33,123 bases of DNA, from assembly GCA_017508875.1 (NCBI GenBank), contig JAFWQX010000144.1:1-33123 (forward strand), given 5' to 3'. Under the pieces are notes generated by a model. The model saw only the letters and a list, made by a program, of their open reading frames with translations, did not search any database and was not told the origin of the DNA. Source of the stretch: Clostridia bacterium. GTDB taxonomy: Bacteria > Bacillota > Clostridia > UBA1212 > UBA1255. The position numbers and the translations under genes are program-made. This document shows positions 1-8,824 of this stretch, one piece after another (within the stretch, counting starts at the first letter, position 1; each line of letters begins with the position of its first letter).

Positions 1-548
1 ATAGCTATATAATTATCAAAATATTTTAACATTAAAGCTTCAAAGTCGTAAGCATAATTAAAATTTGAGCAACATCTCAAATGCCCTCCGTTTTTATCAT
101 ATAAATCGATTCTGCCGGTATATCCTCCTTTGGTATTATTCATATCATTATAATAAGTTATTAAATAAAAAGAGCCATCTGTGAGTTTTATCTGAGCGCC
201 CTGCCCAAATGGAGTTTCTGGATATTTTCTAACGTTAAACGGATATGCCACCCAAAATGAAAGTTTTGATAATTCTGTAAAAAACGTTGTTATTCTTTCG
301 CCATCAAGTGTAGTTATTACTTCTATACTTTCGAGATCGATATCTGCTTCAGGTTGATTTATTTCCCTCGGATATTTGAGCACAGGAACATTTGTATTAA
401 GAATTATGTAATTAATTTCCTTAATATCATTCGAAACTAGTTCGTCAGATATCCTAAACTTACCCGGGTCCCACGCTACAAAACAGCAGGATGCCAAAAT
501 AAAACATAGTATAACTATACTAAAAAGGGGAATAAACTTTCTTTTCAT
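1..548 (-). CDS. Partial lipoprotein, runs off the left edge
   Basis: An open frame starts with ATG at 548 on the minus strand and stays open to base 1, so about 182 codons are visible and the C-terminus is missing. A GGAGG ribosome binding site sits about 7 bases upstream. The product begins with a basic n-region (MKRK), a hydrophobic stretch and a lipobox L-A-S-C with Cys21, so it should be a lipid-anchored surface protein. The mature part is polar, rich in Asn, Asp, Tyr and Lys, and matches no family I recognise. Codon use is clearly AT-richer than in the arg genes to the right. It lies directly downstream of a broken toxin-like tail on the same strand, so an immunity-type lipoprotein is possible, but that is inference from position only. 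Confidence 0.75.
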   Translation of the reverse strand, partial: MKRKFIPLFSIVILCFILASCCFVAWDPGKFRISDELVSNDIKEINYIILNTNVPVLKYPREINQPEADIDLESIEVITTLDGERITTFFTELSKLSFWVAYPFNVRKYPETPFGQGAQIKLTDGSFYLITYYNDMNNTKGGYTGRIDLYDKNGGHLRCCSNFNYAYDFEALMLKYFDNYIA

Positions 549-567
549 AACTGCCTCCTTGTCAATA

Positions 568-940
568 TTACTTTGGATCGTCTCCCCACCAAAAGAAAGC
601 TGGGATAATCAAATGTCCTGTAATATAATAAATCCATGCATCCGTGATATATTTATCTGATTGTCCATGAGACGTCCCTCCTAAAATATCAGCCATAGTC
701 TCCCAAGGCGCATAATAATATGCCTCCCTTCCTAAGTCGGGTCTTCCATCATATCCACCCAAAACGCCAGCCGAAGGAATTGCTACAGTTATAGCATATG
801 TAACAATACCCATCATCATCAACTGCAATGACCCGCCATTTGATGAAGCCTAATGATTCTAACCTGTTCATAGCTCTTGCCCCCTGAAATACTGCTCTAA
901 ATATATGCCTTACCTTGTCTAAGTTTACGATTGCGATCAT
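568..940 (-). pseudogene. Frameshifted remnant, possibly the tail of a polymorphic (RHS-like) toxin
   Basis: Two overlapping minus-strand frames look like one interrupted gene. The first runs from ATG 940 and reads MIAIVNLDKVRHIF, then RAVFQGARAMNRLE. The second has a stop at 852 and stays open from there down to the TAA at 568; its first usable start is TTG 828. It contains GIVTYAITVAIPSAGVLGG and YYYAPWETMADILGG and ends in FFWWGDDPK. Moving from the first frame to the second near 850-860 would give one continuous product. From memory, the pattern of aromatic residues followed by APWE..AD.LGG resembles C-terminal segments of RHS/YD-repeat wall toxins. Only 19 bases separate its stop from the following lipoprotein. 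The alternative is a genuine small 86-residue protein starting at TTG 828. Confidence 0.4.
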
Positions 941-1034
941 AACAAATTATCTGGAGACTGTCAAGTAAACGTGGCGTGCTTCCCCGCGGCCGGTATCACT
1001 TGGATATTTTCGCGGTTTATTCATTGCCAAATGG

Positions 1035-1075
1035 AAATATTCAAAAAATTTTCAGAAAAATTGAATATTTTTTCG
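1035..1075. promoter_or_regulatory. Candidate ArgR operator (inverted AAATATTCA / TGAATATTT)
   Basis: Two perfect 9-base inverted arms, AAATATTCA at 1035-1043 and TGAATATTT at 1062-1070, lie just upstream of the argG promoter. Each contains the ATTCA or TGAAT half of the ArgR/AhrC ARG-box consensus TGAATWWWWATTCA. Neither copy is a full box; the right-hand one continues TTTCG where ATTCA is expected. The position ahead of an arginine biosynthetic operon makes arginine-dependent repression plausible. Confidence 0.35.
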
Positions 1076-1084
1076 TTTAGGGTA

Positions 1085-1113
1085 TTGACAAAGCATAAAC
1101 GCGGGTGTATCAT
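1085..1113 (+). promoter_or_regulatory. Sigma-A type promoter of the arg-car operon
   Basis: TTGACA (1085-1090) and TATCAT (1108-1113) are separated by 17 bases. The -35 box is perfect and the -10 box matches five of six consensus bases. It lies about 70 bases before the argG start. The surrounding stretch 941-1181 holds no gene I can support, only this promoter and the inverted arms at 1035-1070. Confidence 0.6.
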
Positions 1114-1181
1114 TGGGACATGCTCCGGGGAGAGATCAATAATCCGGGCATAAAACATACGAAAACGGCAGGATGAGAAGA

Positions 1182-2411
1182 ATGGAAAAGAAAGACATTA
1201 AAAAAGTAGTACTGGCATACTCCGGCGGGCTCGACACATCGATCATTATCCCGTGGCTTAAGGAGAACTACAATAACTGCGAAGTAATCGCCGTATCGGG
1301 TAACGTAGGTCAGGCGGACGAGCTCGAAGGGCTCGAAGAGAAAGCGCTGAAAACAGGCGCCTCCAAAATATACATCGAAGATCTGACTGAAGAATTCGTA
1401 AACGACTACATTATCCCTACCGTACAGGCGGGAGCGCTTTACGAAGGGTATATGCTTGGAACGTCATTTGCAAGACCTCTCATCGCCAAAAGGATCGTAG
1501 AGATCGCAAAAAAAGAAGGCGCACAGGCTATTGCCCACGGCTGCACCGGTAAGGGAAACGATCAGGTGCGTTTCGAACTCGCCATAAAAGCGTTCGCACC
1601 GGACATGAAAGTTATTGCCCCCTGGCGTGAATGGTCCATTAAATCCCGCGAAGAGGAGATCAGCTACGCCGAAGCGCATAATATCCCGCTGAAGATCAAC
1701 CGCGAGACAAACTATTCGAAGGATAAGAACCTGTGGCACCTTTCTCACGAAGGGCTTGACCTCGAAGACGCAGGAAACGAGCCTCAGTACGATAAACCCG
1801 GTTTCCTCGAAATGAGCGTCTCCCCTATGGCCGCTCCGGACGAACCGACGTACATCACGCTCGATTTTGAAAAAGGCGTACCGACTGCGCTGTGCGGAGA
1901 AAAAATGACCGCGAAAGAGATCGTGCTGAAGCTGAACGAGATCGGCGGGAAGAACGGCATCGGTCTGCTCGACATTATAGAGAACAGGCTCGTCGGAATG
2001 AAATGCAGGGGCGTTTATGAAACTCCCGGCGGCGCGATCCTTTACGCCGCGCATAATTACTTAGAGACGCTTACACTCGATAAGATGACGATGCATAAAA
2101 AGCAGGAACTCTCCATCACGTTCGCGGAGCTCGTTTACAACGGTCAATGGTTCACTCCCCTTCGCGAGGCGCTTTCGGCGTTCGTCACTTCCACTCAGCA
2201 GAAAGTTACGGGTACCGTTAAGCTTAAGCTCTACAAGGGCAATATTATCAAAGCGGGCGTCTGGTCTCCGAACGCGCTTTATTCCGAAGAACTCGCCACT
2301 TTCGGCGCGGACAACGTCTACAATCAGGCGGATGCTGCCGGTTTCATCAATCTGTACGGTCTGCCTATAAAAGTTCAGGCGCAGGTCGCCCAGGCCAACG
2401 GCATAGAATAA
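1182..2411 (+). CDS. argG: Argininosuccinate synthase
   Basis: ArgG is the cytoplasmic enzyme that joins citrulline and aspartate with ATP to give argininosuccinate, the penultimate step of arginine synthesis. The 409-residue product has the usual family length and opens with the PP-loop motif AYSGGLDTS (residues 12-20), followed by GNVGQ and, further on, [15 protein letters not shown], both hallmarks of the family. ATG 1182 is preferred over the in-frame ATG at 1173, because an AGGATGAG ribosome binding site stands at proper distance only from 1182. It is the first gene of a same-strand block with argF, carA and carB, behind a good promoter at 1085. argH, which would finish the pathway, is not in the window. 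Confidence 0.97.
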   Translation: MEKKDIKKVVLAYSGGLDTSIIIPWLKENYNNCEVIAVSGNVGQADELEGLEEKALKTGASKIYIEDLTEEFVNDYIIPTVQAGALYEGYMLGTSFARPLIAKRIVEIAKKEGAQAIAHGCTGKGNDQVRFELAIKAFAPDMKVIAPWREWSIKSREEEISYAEAHNIPLKINRETNYSKDKNLWHLSHEGLDLEDAGNEPQYDKPGFLEMSVSPMAAPDEPTYITLDFEKGVPTALCGEKMTAKEIVLKLNEIGGKNGIGLLDIIENRLVGMKCRGVYETPGGAILYAAHNYLETLTLDKMTMHKKQELSITFAELVYNGQWFTPLREALSAFVTSTQQKVTGTVKLKLYKGNIIKAGVWSPNALYSEELATFGADNVYNQADAAGFINLYGLPIKVQAQVAQANGIE

Positions 2412-2432
2412 CATTATAAGAATCATTTCTTG

Positions 2433-2483
2433 CAAAAGTGCTTTGACTGCCGTATCATATATGGAAAAGTCAAAACACTTTTG
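2433..2483 (+). promoter_or_regulatory. Long stem-loop between argG and argF
   Basis: CAAAAGTGCTTTGAC (2433-2447) pairs with GTCAAAACACTTTTG (2469-2483) over 15 bases with one mismatch, leaving a 21-base loop. No run of T follows. Instead the argF ribosome binding site GGGGAGGA begins 8 bases later, at 2491. It therefore looks more like an mRNA processing, stability or attenuation element than a plain terminator. Confidence 0.5.
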
Positions 2484-2505
2484 TTATTATGGGGAGGACT
2501 GCTTC

Positions 2506-3570
2506 ATGTCGGATAAAAATACGAACGGATCTCAGGACTGTGCGATCGCTCAGCTGGCGGAACTATACGAAGTGCTTGAACGGGCGGCCGGGCTCAGGGG
2601 CAAGTGTTTTTTGAAGCTGCTCGACTTCAGTGCGGAGGAGATCGGTACGCTGCTTGACCTTTCCGCAGTGTTGAAAAAGCTCAAGAAAGCGCGTATCCCC
2701 CACCGGATACACGAAGGAAAAAATATTGCCCTCATCTTCGAAAAAACAAGCACGAGGACGAGATGCGCGTTTGAAGTTGCCGCCGCGGATCTGGGAATGC
2801 ATCCTGTATACCTCGACCCGAAAAGCTCGCAGATCGGTAAGAAAGAGAGCATTGCCGATACGGCGCGCGTGCTCGGAAGAATGTTTGACGGCATAGAATA
2901 CCGCGGATTCGGGCAGTCCATCGTCGAAGAACTGGCGCAGTATTCCGGCGTCCCCGTCTGGAACGGACTTACGAATGAATTCCATCCCACGCAGATACTT
3001 GCGGATTTTCTGACGATACGTGAGCATTTCGGGACTCTGAAAGGTAAAAAACTCGTATATATGGGCGACGCGCGTTACAATATGGGTAATTCCCTGATGG
3101 TGGGCTGTGCTAAAGCAGGTATGGATTTCGTGGCGTGCGCCCCTGAAAAATATTTTCCGTCGAAAGAACTGATCGAAAAGTGCGAGTCTCTTTGCAAAAC
3201 TTCCGGCGGAAGCCTCTCGTTCATCACCGATCCTTCTGAAGCGGTAAAGGGCGCCGACGTTATTTATACAGACGTCTGGGTCTCGATGGGAGAACCTGAC
3301 GACATTTGGGCTGAGCGTATAAACGACCTACTTCCATACAGGGTGACCAAAAAGCTCATGGATGCTGCCGGACCGCAATGCCGCTTCATGCACTGCCTCC
3401 CTTCTTTTCACGATCTGAAAACAGAGACCGGGGCAATGGCAGGCAGGAACTTCGGTATCGACTGCATGGAAGTAACCGACGAAGTATTTGAAGGGCCGGG
3501 GAGCATCGTTTTCGACGAAGCGGAGAACCGTATGCACACCATAAAAGCAGTGATGGCTGCGACGCTTTAA
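2506..3570 (+). CDS. argF: Ornithine carbamoyltransferase
   Basis: ArgF transfers the carbamoyl group from carbamoyl phosphate to ornithine to make citrulline. The 354-residue product carries the carbamoyl-phosphate site STRTR (residues 82-86), HPTQ (160-163) and the ornithine-site motif HCLP (296-299). It is slightly longer than the usual 310-340 residues because of about 20 extra polar residues at the N-terminus. I chose ATG 2506 because GGGGAGGA lies 7 bases upstream; a longer reading back to 2443 has no ribosome binding site and runs through a stem-loop. It sits between argG and carA, so the enzyme making its substrate (CarAB) and the one consuming its product (ArgG) are co-directional neighbours. 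HCLP is followed by Ser instead of the more common Ala. Confidence 0.96.
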   Translation: MSDKNTNGSQDCAIAQLAELYEVLERAAGLRGKCFLKLLDFSAEEIGTLLDLSAVLKKLKKARIPHRIHEGKNIALIFEKTSTRTRCAFEVAAADLGMHPVYLDPKSSQIGKKESIADTARVLGRMFDGIEYRGFGQSIVEELAQYSGVPVWNGLTNEFHPTQILADFLTIREHFGTLKGKKLVYMGDARYNMGNSLMVGCAKAGMDFVACAPEKYFPSKELIEKCESLCKTSGGSLSFITDPSEAVKGADVIYTDVWVSMGEPDDIWAERINDLLPYRVTKKLMDAAGPQCRFMHCLPSFHDLKTETGAMAGRNFGIDCMEVTDEVFEGPGSIVFDEAENRMHTIKAVMAATL

Positions 3571-3650
3571 CTGCTGCGGTCCGGCCGGTCAATGACGATT
3601 ATTCATGCGGTTAAGACATTGAAATATTATTGATCAAATTCCAGAAGATT

Positions 3651-4763
3651 ATGAAACCAGGGTATCTTATACTTCAAAACGGAAGCGTATATAAAGGGTT
3701 CAGATTCGGGGCGGAAAAGAGCAGCGTGGGCGAGCTCGTTTTTACGACCGGTATGTGCGGCTATATCGAAACGCTTACCGATCCGAGTTACGCGGGTCAG
3801 ACGGTTCTTCAGACGTTCCCGCTGATAGGTAACTACGGGATCATTCCGGAAGATTTCGAGGGCAAAAGCGCGCTGACCGGATACGTTGTACGCGAATATT
3901 GCGATTTTCCGTCGAATTTCAGGTCCAGGTACACGCTCGACGAATATCTTAAAGAGAACGGCATACCGGGGCTGTACGGCGTTGACACCAGACAGATCAC
4001 CAGGGAAATAAGGGACGCAGGCGTTATGAATGCCGCGATAACCGACGTGCCTCCAGAAGGTAAAAATGACAGTATTTTCGCCGCTCTCGCTTCGTACCGC
4101 GTAAGCGACGTGCTTCCGGCCGTAACGTGCAAGGAAAAATACGTTGCGAAAATGATCGGCGACCCGACGGCTGCGGAGAATTCAAGCCCGCTGATCAAGC
4201 ACAGGGTCGCGCTGTTAGACTACGGACTGAAACAGAATATCGTGGGCGAATTGACGCGCCGCGGCTGTGAGGTCAACGTATTCCCGGCGGATACAAACGC
4301 AAGTGAGATCATTGACGGCGGCTTCGACGGCGTAATGCTGTCAAACGGCCCGGGCGATCCTGCGGATGATACGTTCCAGATCGCGCAGATCGGGAAACTT
4401 CTCGGAAAGCTTCCGGTCTTCGGGATCTGCCTCGGGCATCAGCTGACCGCGCTGGCGGCCGGAGGAAGTACGTATAAGCTCAAATTCGGTCACCGGGGCG
4501 TTAATCAGCCTGTAAAGTCGCTTAAGTGCGGAAGAACGTATATAACGAGCCAGAACCACGGCTACGCCGTTGACCCTGAAAGCGTCGCCGGAAAAGGAAC
4601 GCTCTCTTTCGTTAACGCCAATGACGGCACGTGCGAGGGAATAGATTACCCTTCCCTTTCCGCGTTTACCGTCCAGTTCCATCCCGAAGCGCGCTCCGGC
4701 CCTCACGACACGTCGTTCTTATTTGACCGCTTCATCAGAATGATGGAAGGAGGCGAAGCGTAA
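3651..4763 (+). CDS. carA: Carbamoyl-phosphate synthase small subunit (glutaminase)
   Basis: CarA hydrolyses glutamine and passes ammonia to CarB for carbamoyl phosphate synthesis. The 370-residue product has the CarA-specific N-terminal domain (GELVFTTGMCGYIETLTDPSY, cut short here to its core GMCGYIETLTDPSY) and a class I glutamine amidotransferase domain. The nucleophile Cys260 lies in GICLGHQ and the His-Glu pair in FHPEA (His344, Glu346). Start ATG 3651 gives a normal CarA N-terminus; an in-frame TTG at 3630 is possible, and the ribosome binding site (CCAGAAG) is weak for either. Its stop codon overlaps the carB start by one base (TAATG), which fits coupled translation of the two subunits in equal amounts. 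Confidence 0.96.
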   Translation: MKPGYLILQNGSVYKGFRFGAEKSSVGELVFTTGMCGYIETLTDPSYAGQTVLQTFPLIGNYGIIPEDFEGKSALTGYVVREYCDFPSNFRSRYTLDEYLKENGIPGLYGVDTRQITREIRDAGVMNAAITDVPPEGKNDSIFAALASYRVSDVLPAVTCKEKYVAKMIGDPTAAENSSPLIKHRVALLDYGLKQNIVGELTRRGCEVNVFPADTNASEIIDGGFDGVMLSNGPGDPADDTFQIAQIGKLLGKLPVFGICLGHQLTALAAGGSTYKLKFGHRGVNQPVKSLKCGRTYITSQNHGYAVDPESVAGKGTLSFVNANDGTCEGIDYPSLSAFTVQFHPEARSGPHDTSFLFDRFIRMMEGGEA

Positions 4764-7700
4764 TGCCTAAAAATCCCGACATTAAAAAGGTGCTCGTAAT
4801 AGGCTCCGGGCCAATCGTCATAGGACAGGCGGCCGAATTTGACTATGCAGGCGCCCAGGCATGCCGCGTACTCAAATCCGAGGGTATCGAGGTCGTTCTC
4901 TGCAATTCCAATCCCGCTACCATCATGACCGATAAGGCGATGGCTGATTCGATATATCTCGAACCGCTTACCGAAACTCTGCTTGAACGAATAATTAAAA
5001 AAGAGCGGCCGGACAGTCTGCTTGCGGGTCTCGGAGGCCAGACCGGGCTTAATCTGGCAATGGAGCTAAGCCGCAGGGGCGTGCTTGATAAGTACGGAGT
5101 AAAACTGCTCGGGACAGGGCCCGAAGCGATCGACCGCGCCGAAGACCGCGAACTGTTCAAAAAAGCCATGCAGGAGATCGGGCAGCCGGTCGTAGCATCG
5201 GATATTGCCCATACCGTCGAAGACGCACTCAGGATAGCCGAAAAGATCGGATATCCGGTAATAGTGCGTCCCGCCTTCACGCTGGGCGGAGGCGGAGGAG
5301 GCGCCGCGGAATCTGAAGAAACGCTCCGGATCATCGCAGGAACCGGGCTCGAGGCCTCCCCGATAAAGCAGATACTCGTAGAAAAAGCCATTTTCGGCTG
5401 GAAAGAAATAGAATTCGAGACGATGCGCGACGTTTCCGGAAACGTCATAGCGGTATGCTCGATGGAAAATATTGACCCCGTGGGAGTGCACACAGGCGAT
5501 TCTTTGGTAGTATCTCCGGCGCTCACTTTGTCCGACCGCGAATACCAGATGCTGCGCTCGGCATCGCTCGACATAATAACGCACCTCGGGATCGTTGGCG
5601 GCTGCAACGTCCAGCTCGCACTGGATCCGGATTCTTTCGAATACGCCGTGATCGAGGTAAATCCGCGCGTCTCCCGTTCTTCTGCGCTGGCGAGCAAAGC
5701 CACAGGCTATCCGATAGCGAAGATCACAGCGAAGATCGCGCTCGGGTACGATCTCGATGAGATCACGAACGAGATAACGGGAAAGACGTGCGCCTGCTTC
5801 GAACCGGCGCTGGATTACGTCGTGGTCAAGATGCCTAAATGGCCTTTTGATAAATTTGCGGGTTCGTCGCGCACGCTCGGAACGCAGATGAAGGCAACGG
5901 GCGAAGTGATGGCTATCGCGCCTTCGTTTGAAATGGCGCTTATGAAAGCCGTGAGAGGCGCGGAGAACGGCCTCGATACACTTAATTTGAAAGACAGCGG
6001 CGCGGTTTCGCGCAAAAATGATTCAGAAAAGAGCGCGGAGAAAGACGAACTGCTACGCAGGCTCAGGAACGTTGACGACCGGAGGATCTATACGATCTTT
6101 GAAGCGATAAAATCAGGGATATCGATCGAAGAGATCCACGATATCACTAAGATCGATTTGTGGTTCCTCGCCAGGTTCAGAAAGCTGGCGGAATATGAGC
6201 TTGCATTGGCTGAAAACGGGCTCGATGAAGGATCATATTTTGAAGGCAAACGATTGGGCTATACCGACGCGGCTCTTCTGAAGCTCTCCGGCAGTACTGC
6301 ACTTCCCTGCCCTTCCGCCGCGGCGACTTACAAGATGGTAGATACGTGCAGCGCCGAGTTCGAAGCCGAGACGCCGTACTTTTATTCGTCGTTCGACAAC
6401 TTCTGCGAATCGCGCTCGTTCCCGAAATCAGGAAAGCCCGTGATAATGGTCCTGGGCTCCGGCCCGATACGCATAGGTCAGGGCATCGAATTCGATTATT
6501 CGTCGGTACACTGCGTCTGGACGCTTCGCGAAATGGGATACGACGTAATCATAGTGAACAACAATCCCGAGACCGTTTCCACAGACTATGACACTGCAGA
6601 CAGGTTGTATTTCGAACCGCTCACGCCCGAAGACGTCATGCACATAATAAACGCCGAAAAGCCGGAAGGAGTGGTCGTAGCTTTCGGAGGACAGACAGCG
6701 ATAAAGCTGACCGGATTCCTTGACAGCCGCGGGATAAGGATCCTGGGCACGTCGGCCGAAGGGATCGACCTCGCCGAAGACCGCGGGAGATTTGACGCGC
6801 TCCTCGAAAAATACGCTATACGCAGGCCAAAGGGCGCCGGAGTGAACACGCTGGAAGACGCCCTGAAGGTCGCGGATTCTTTAGGTTATCCGGTACTTCT
6901 CCGTCCGTCTTACGTAATAGGCGGCCAGAATATGACGATCTCACGCAATCCGGAACATACGCGCGAATATATGGAGCGCATCCTCTCGCACGGCATCGAT
7001 AATCCTGTGCTTATTGACAAATATATGCCCGGGATCGAGCTCGAAGCGGATGTCATCTCCGACGGCGAAGACGTGCTGATACCCGGAATAATGGAACATA
7101 TCGAGCGCGCCGGAGTTCACAGCGGGGATTCGATCGCAGTATATCCGCCGTACAATCTCAACGATAAATTTCTCGAAAAAATATGCGACTGCTCTGAAAA
7201 ACTCGCTCTGGCGCTTGGAACGAAAGGGCTCGTTAATATTCAGTACCTGATCTACGGAGGAGAGCTTTACGTCATCGAAGTGAATCCACGCGCGTCGCGC
7301 ACAGTGCCTTACATAAGTAAAGTTACAGGCATCCCGATGACCGACCTCGCCTGCCGCGTTATGCTCGGCGCGAAGCTTAAAGATCTCGGCTACGGCACGG
7401 GCCTCGCTCCCGTTCCACCGTACTGCGCAGTAAAAGTGCCTGTCTTTTCGTTCGAAAAACTGACAGACGCAAATTCGATCCTCGGCCCCGAGATGAAATC
7501 GACAGGCGAAGTACTTGGATTGGGGAAAAATATGGCCGAAGCGCTGTTCAAAGGACTCCGCGCGTCAGGACTTTACCTGAACACCGACCCTTCGAAGCGC
7601 TCGGACACCGGCATACTTATAAGCGTTGACGAATCGGACTATCACGAGATACTTGCCCCCGCAAAAATATTCCGCGACGCAGGTATTACTGTCTACGCGA

Positions 7701-8824
7701 CCAAAGGAACAGGCGAAGCGATCATCCGTTCAGGCACGGAGGCGGTCATTCTCCCGAACGCCACCGAAAGTCCCGAAATACGTACGCTCATGGAGAACGG
7801 AAAAATAAGCTGCATCGCATACACCGGCGCGGTAAAAGACGACACTTTGGGCGATTATACGCTCCTGCATATGCGGGCAATGCAGCTCGGCATCCCCTGC
7901 CTCACTTCCGCCGACACTCTGCGCGCTCTGTCCGAGATCATCCAAAGCAGGTATACCGAGGACAATATCGAACCCGTAGACATCTGCCACATGCGCACGC
8001 GGCGCCTCAGCGTCCCGTTCACCAAAATGCAGACGTGCGGCAACGACTACATCTTCATCGACAACACCGACGGCATCGTTACCTGCCCCGAATCGCTCTG
8101 CGTTAACCTCTGCGCGCCGCATACCGGCATCGGAGCCGACGGAATCGTGCTCATTGAAAAATCCGGTAAAGCCGACGCGCTCATGCGCACCTTCAATAAA
8201 GACGGCAGCGAAGGACTGATGGCCGGGAACAACATCCGCTGTGTGGCGAAGCTGCTGCACGACCGCAAAAAAGTCCCCGGATCGAAAGAAGTGCTTCAGA
8301 TAGAGACCGCTTCCGGAATATATAACGCTAAAGTGTATCTGCGCGACGGAAACGTGAATTCAGTCGCCGTCGATATGGGAGGCGTTTATCCGGCAGACGA
8401 AGAATTATCAGTATCGGTAAAAGGCCGGACGTTTACAGGAACACCGGTAAACACCGGGAACCCGCACTTCGTAATATTTACTCCGTCGCCTGAAACACTT
8501 GACGTCGCATCGGTCGGTCCGGAAATAGAACACGATCCCGCGTTCCCCGGAAGAACGAACGTAGAATTCTGCGCAGTCGTTGACCGCACTACTATCCGGG
8601 CGAGGATATGGGAGCGCGGAAACGGAGAAACGCTGTCGGCCGGAACGTCGGCCGTTGCCGCAGCCTGCGCGGCGGTGTCAAAGGGTCTGGTGGACGGAGG
8701 CAGAGATATTACGGTGAAACTGCCCGGCGGAGAACTGACGGTGACGGTACCGGCGAATAGCGGCGGCAACGTGATCTTAACGGGCAGCTGCATTAAAGTT
8801 TTTGACGGAGTATTTGAATTATGA
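4763..8824 (+). CDS. carB: CarB-DapF fusion: carbamoyl-phosphate synthase large subunit with a C-terminal diaminopimelate-epimerase-like domain
   Basis: One uninterrupted frame of 1353 codons. Residues 1-1064 form a complete CarB: first ATP-grasp half (VLVIGSGPIVIGQ near the start, Gly-rich loop near 175-181), second half with GSGPIRIGQGIEFDYSS, and the MGS-like allosteric domain at about 951-1064. After a roughly 20-residue linker, residues 1083-1353 are a full-length DapF-like domain: FTKMQTCGNDYIFID, GIGADG, FNKDGSEG, GNNIRC with Cys1160 at the first catalytic position, NTGNPHFV and ERGNGETLSAGTS. DapF interconverts LL- and meso-diaminopimelate using two cysteines, but the second site reads S-A-G-T-S, with Ala1293 where Cys is expected (normally ACGTG). 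No stop or good internal ribosome binding site separates the parts; the ATG at 7991 lacks one. Overlaps carA by one base and the next gene by four. Confidence 0.95.
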   Translation: MPKNPDIKKVLVIGSGPIVIGQAAEFDYAGAQACRVLKSEGIEVVLCNSNPATIMTDKAMADSIYLEPLTETLLERIIKKERPDSLLAGLGGQTGLNLAMELSRRGVLDKYGVKLLGTGPEAIDRAEDRELFKKAMQEIGQPVVASDIAHTVEDALRIAEKIGYPVIVRPAFTLGGGGGGAAESEETLRIIAGTGLEASPIKQILVEKAIFGWKEIEFETMRDVSGNVIAVCSMENIDPVGVHTGDSLVVSPALTLSDREYQMLRSASLDIITHLGIVGGCNVQLALDPDSFEYAVIEVNPRVSRSSALASKATGYPIAKITAKIALGYDLDEITNEITGKTCACFEPALDYVVVKMPKWPFDKFAGSSRTLGTQMKATGEVMAIAPSFEMALMKAVRGAENGLDTLNLKDSGAVSRKNDSEKSAEKDELLRRLRNVDDRRIYTIFEAIKSGISIEEIHDITKIDLWFLARFRKLAEYELALAENGLDEGSYFEGKRLGYTDAALLKLSGSTALPCPSAAATYKMVDTCSAEFEAETPYFYSSFDNFCESRSFPKSGKPVIMVLGSGPIRIGQGIEFDYSSVHCVWTLREMGYDVIIVNNNPETVSTDYDTADRLYFEPLTPEDVMHIINAEKPEGVVVAFGGQTAIKLTGFLDSRGIRILGTSAEGIDLAEDRGRFDALLEKYAIRRPKGAGVNTLEDALKVADSLGYPVLLRPSYVIGGQNMTISRNPEHTREYMERILSHGIDNPVLIDKYMPGIELEADVISDGEDVLIPGIMEHIERAGVHSGDSIAVYPPYNLNDKFLEKICDCSEKLALALGTKGLVNIQYLIYGGELYVIEVNPRASRTVPYISKVTGIPMTDLACRVMLGAKLKDLGYGTGLAPVPPYCAVKVPVFSFEKLTDANSILGPEMKSTGEVLGLGKNMAEALFKGLRASGLYLNTDPSKRSDTGILISVDESDYHEILAPAKIFRDAGITVYATKGTGEAIIRSGTEAVILPNATESPEIRTLMENGKISCIAYTGAVKDDTLGDYTLLHMRAMQLGIPCLTSADTLRALSEIIQSRYTEDNIEPVDICHMRTRRLSVPFTKMQTCGNDYIFIDNTDGIVTCPESLCVNLCAPHTGIGADGIVLIEKSGKADALMRTFNKDGSEGLMAGNNIRCVAKLLHDRKKVPGSKEVLQIETASGIYNAKVYLRDGNVNSVAVDMGGVYPADEELSVSVKGRTFTGTPVNTGNPHFVIFTPSPETLDVASVGPEIEHDPAFPGRTNVEFCAVVDRTTIRARIWERGNGETLSAGTSAVAAACAAVSKGLVDGGRDITVKLPGGELTVTVPANSGGNVILTGSCIKVFDGVFEL

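Noticed and set aside
971..1153. A 60-codon open frame upstream of argG
   Set aside because: It spans the argG promoter and operator-like arms and has no ribosome binding site.
7950..8030. The idea that carB and dapF are two genes merged by a sequencing error
   Set aside because: The junction has a roughly 20-residue open linker, no stop in frame, no ribosome binding site and no sign of a frame change; it cannot be excluded fully without reads.
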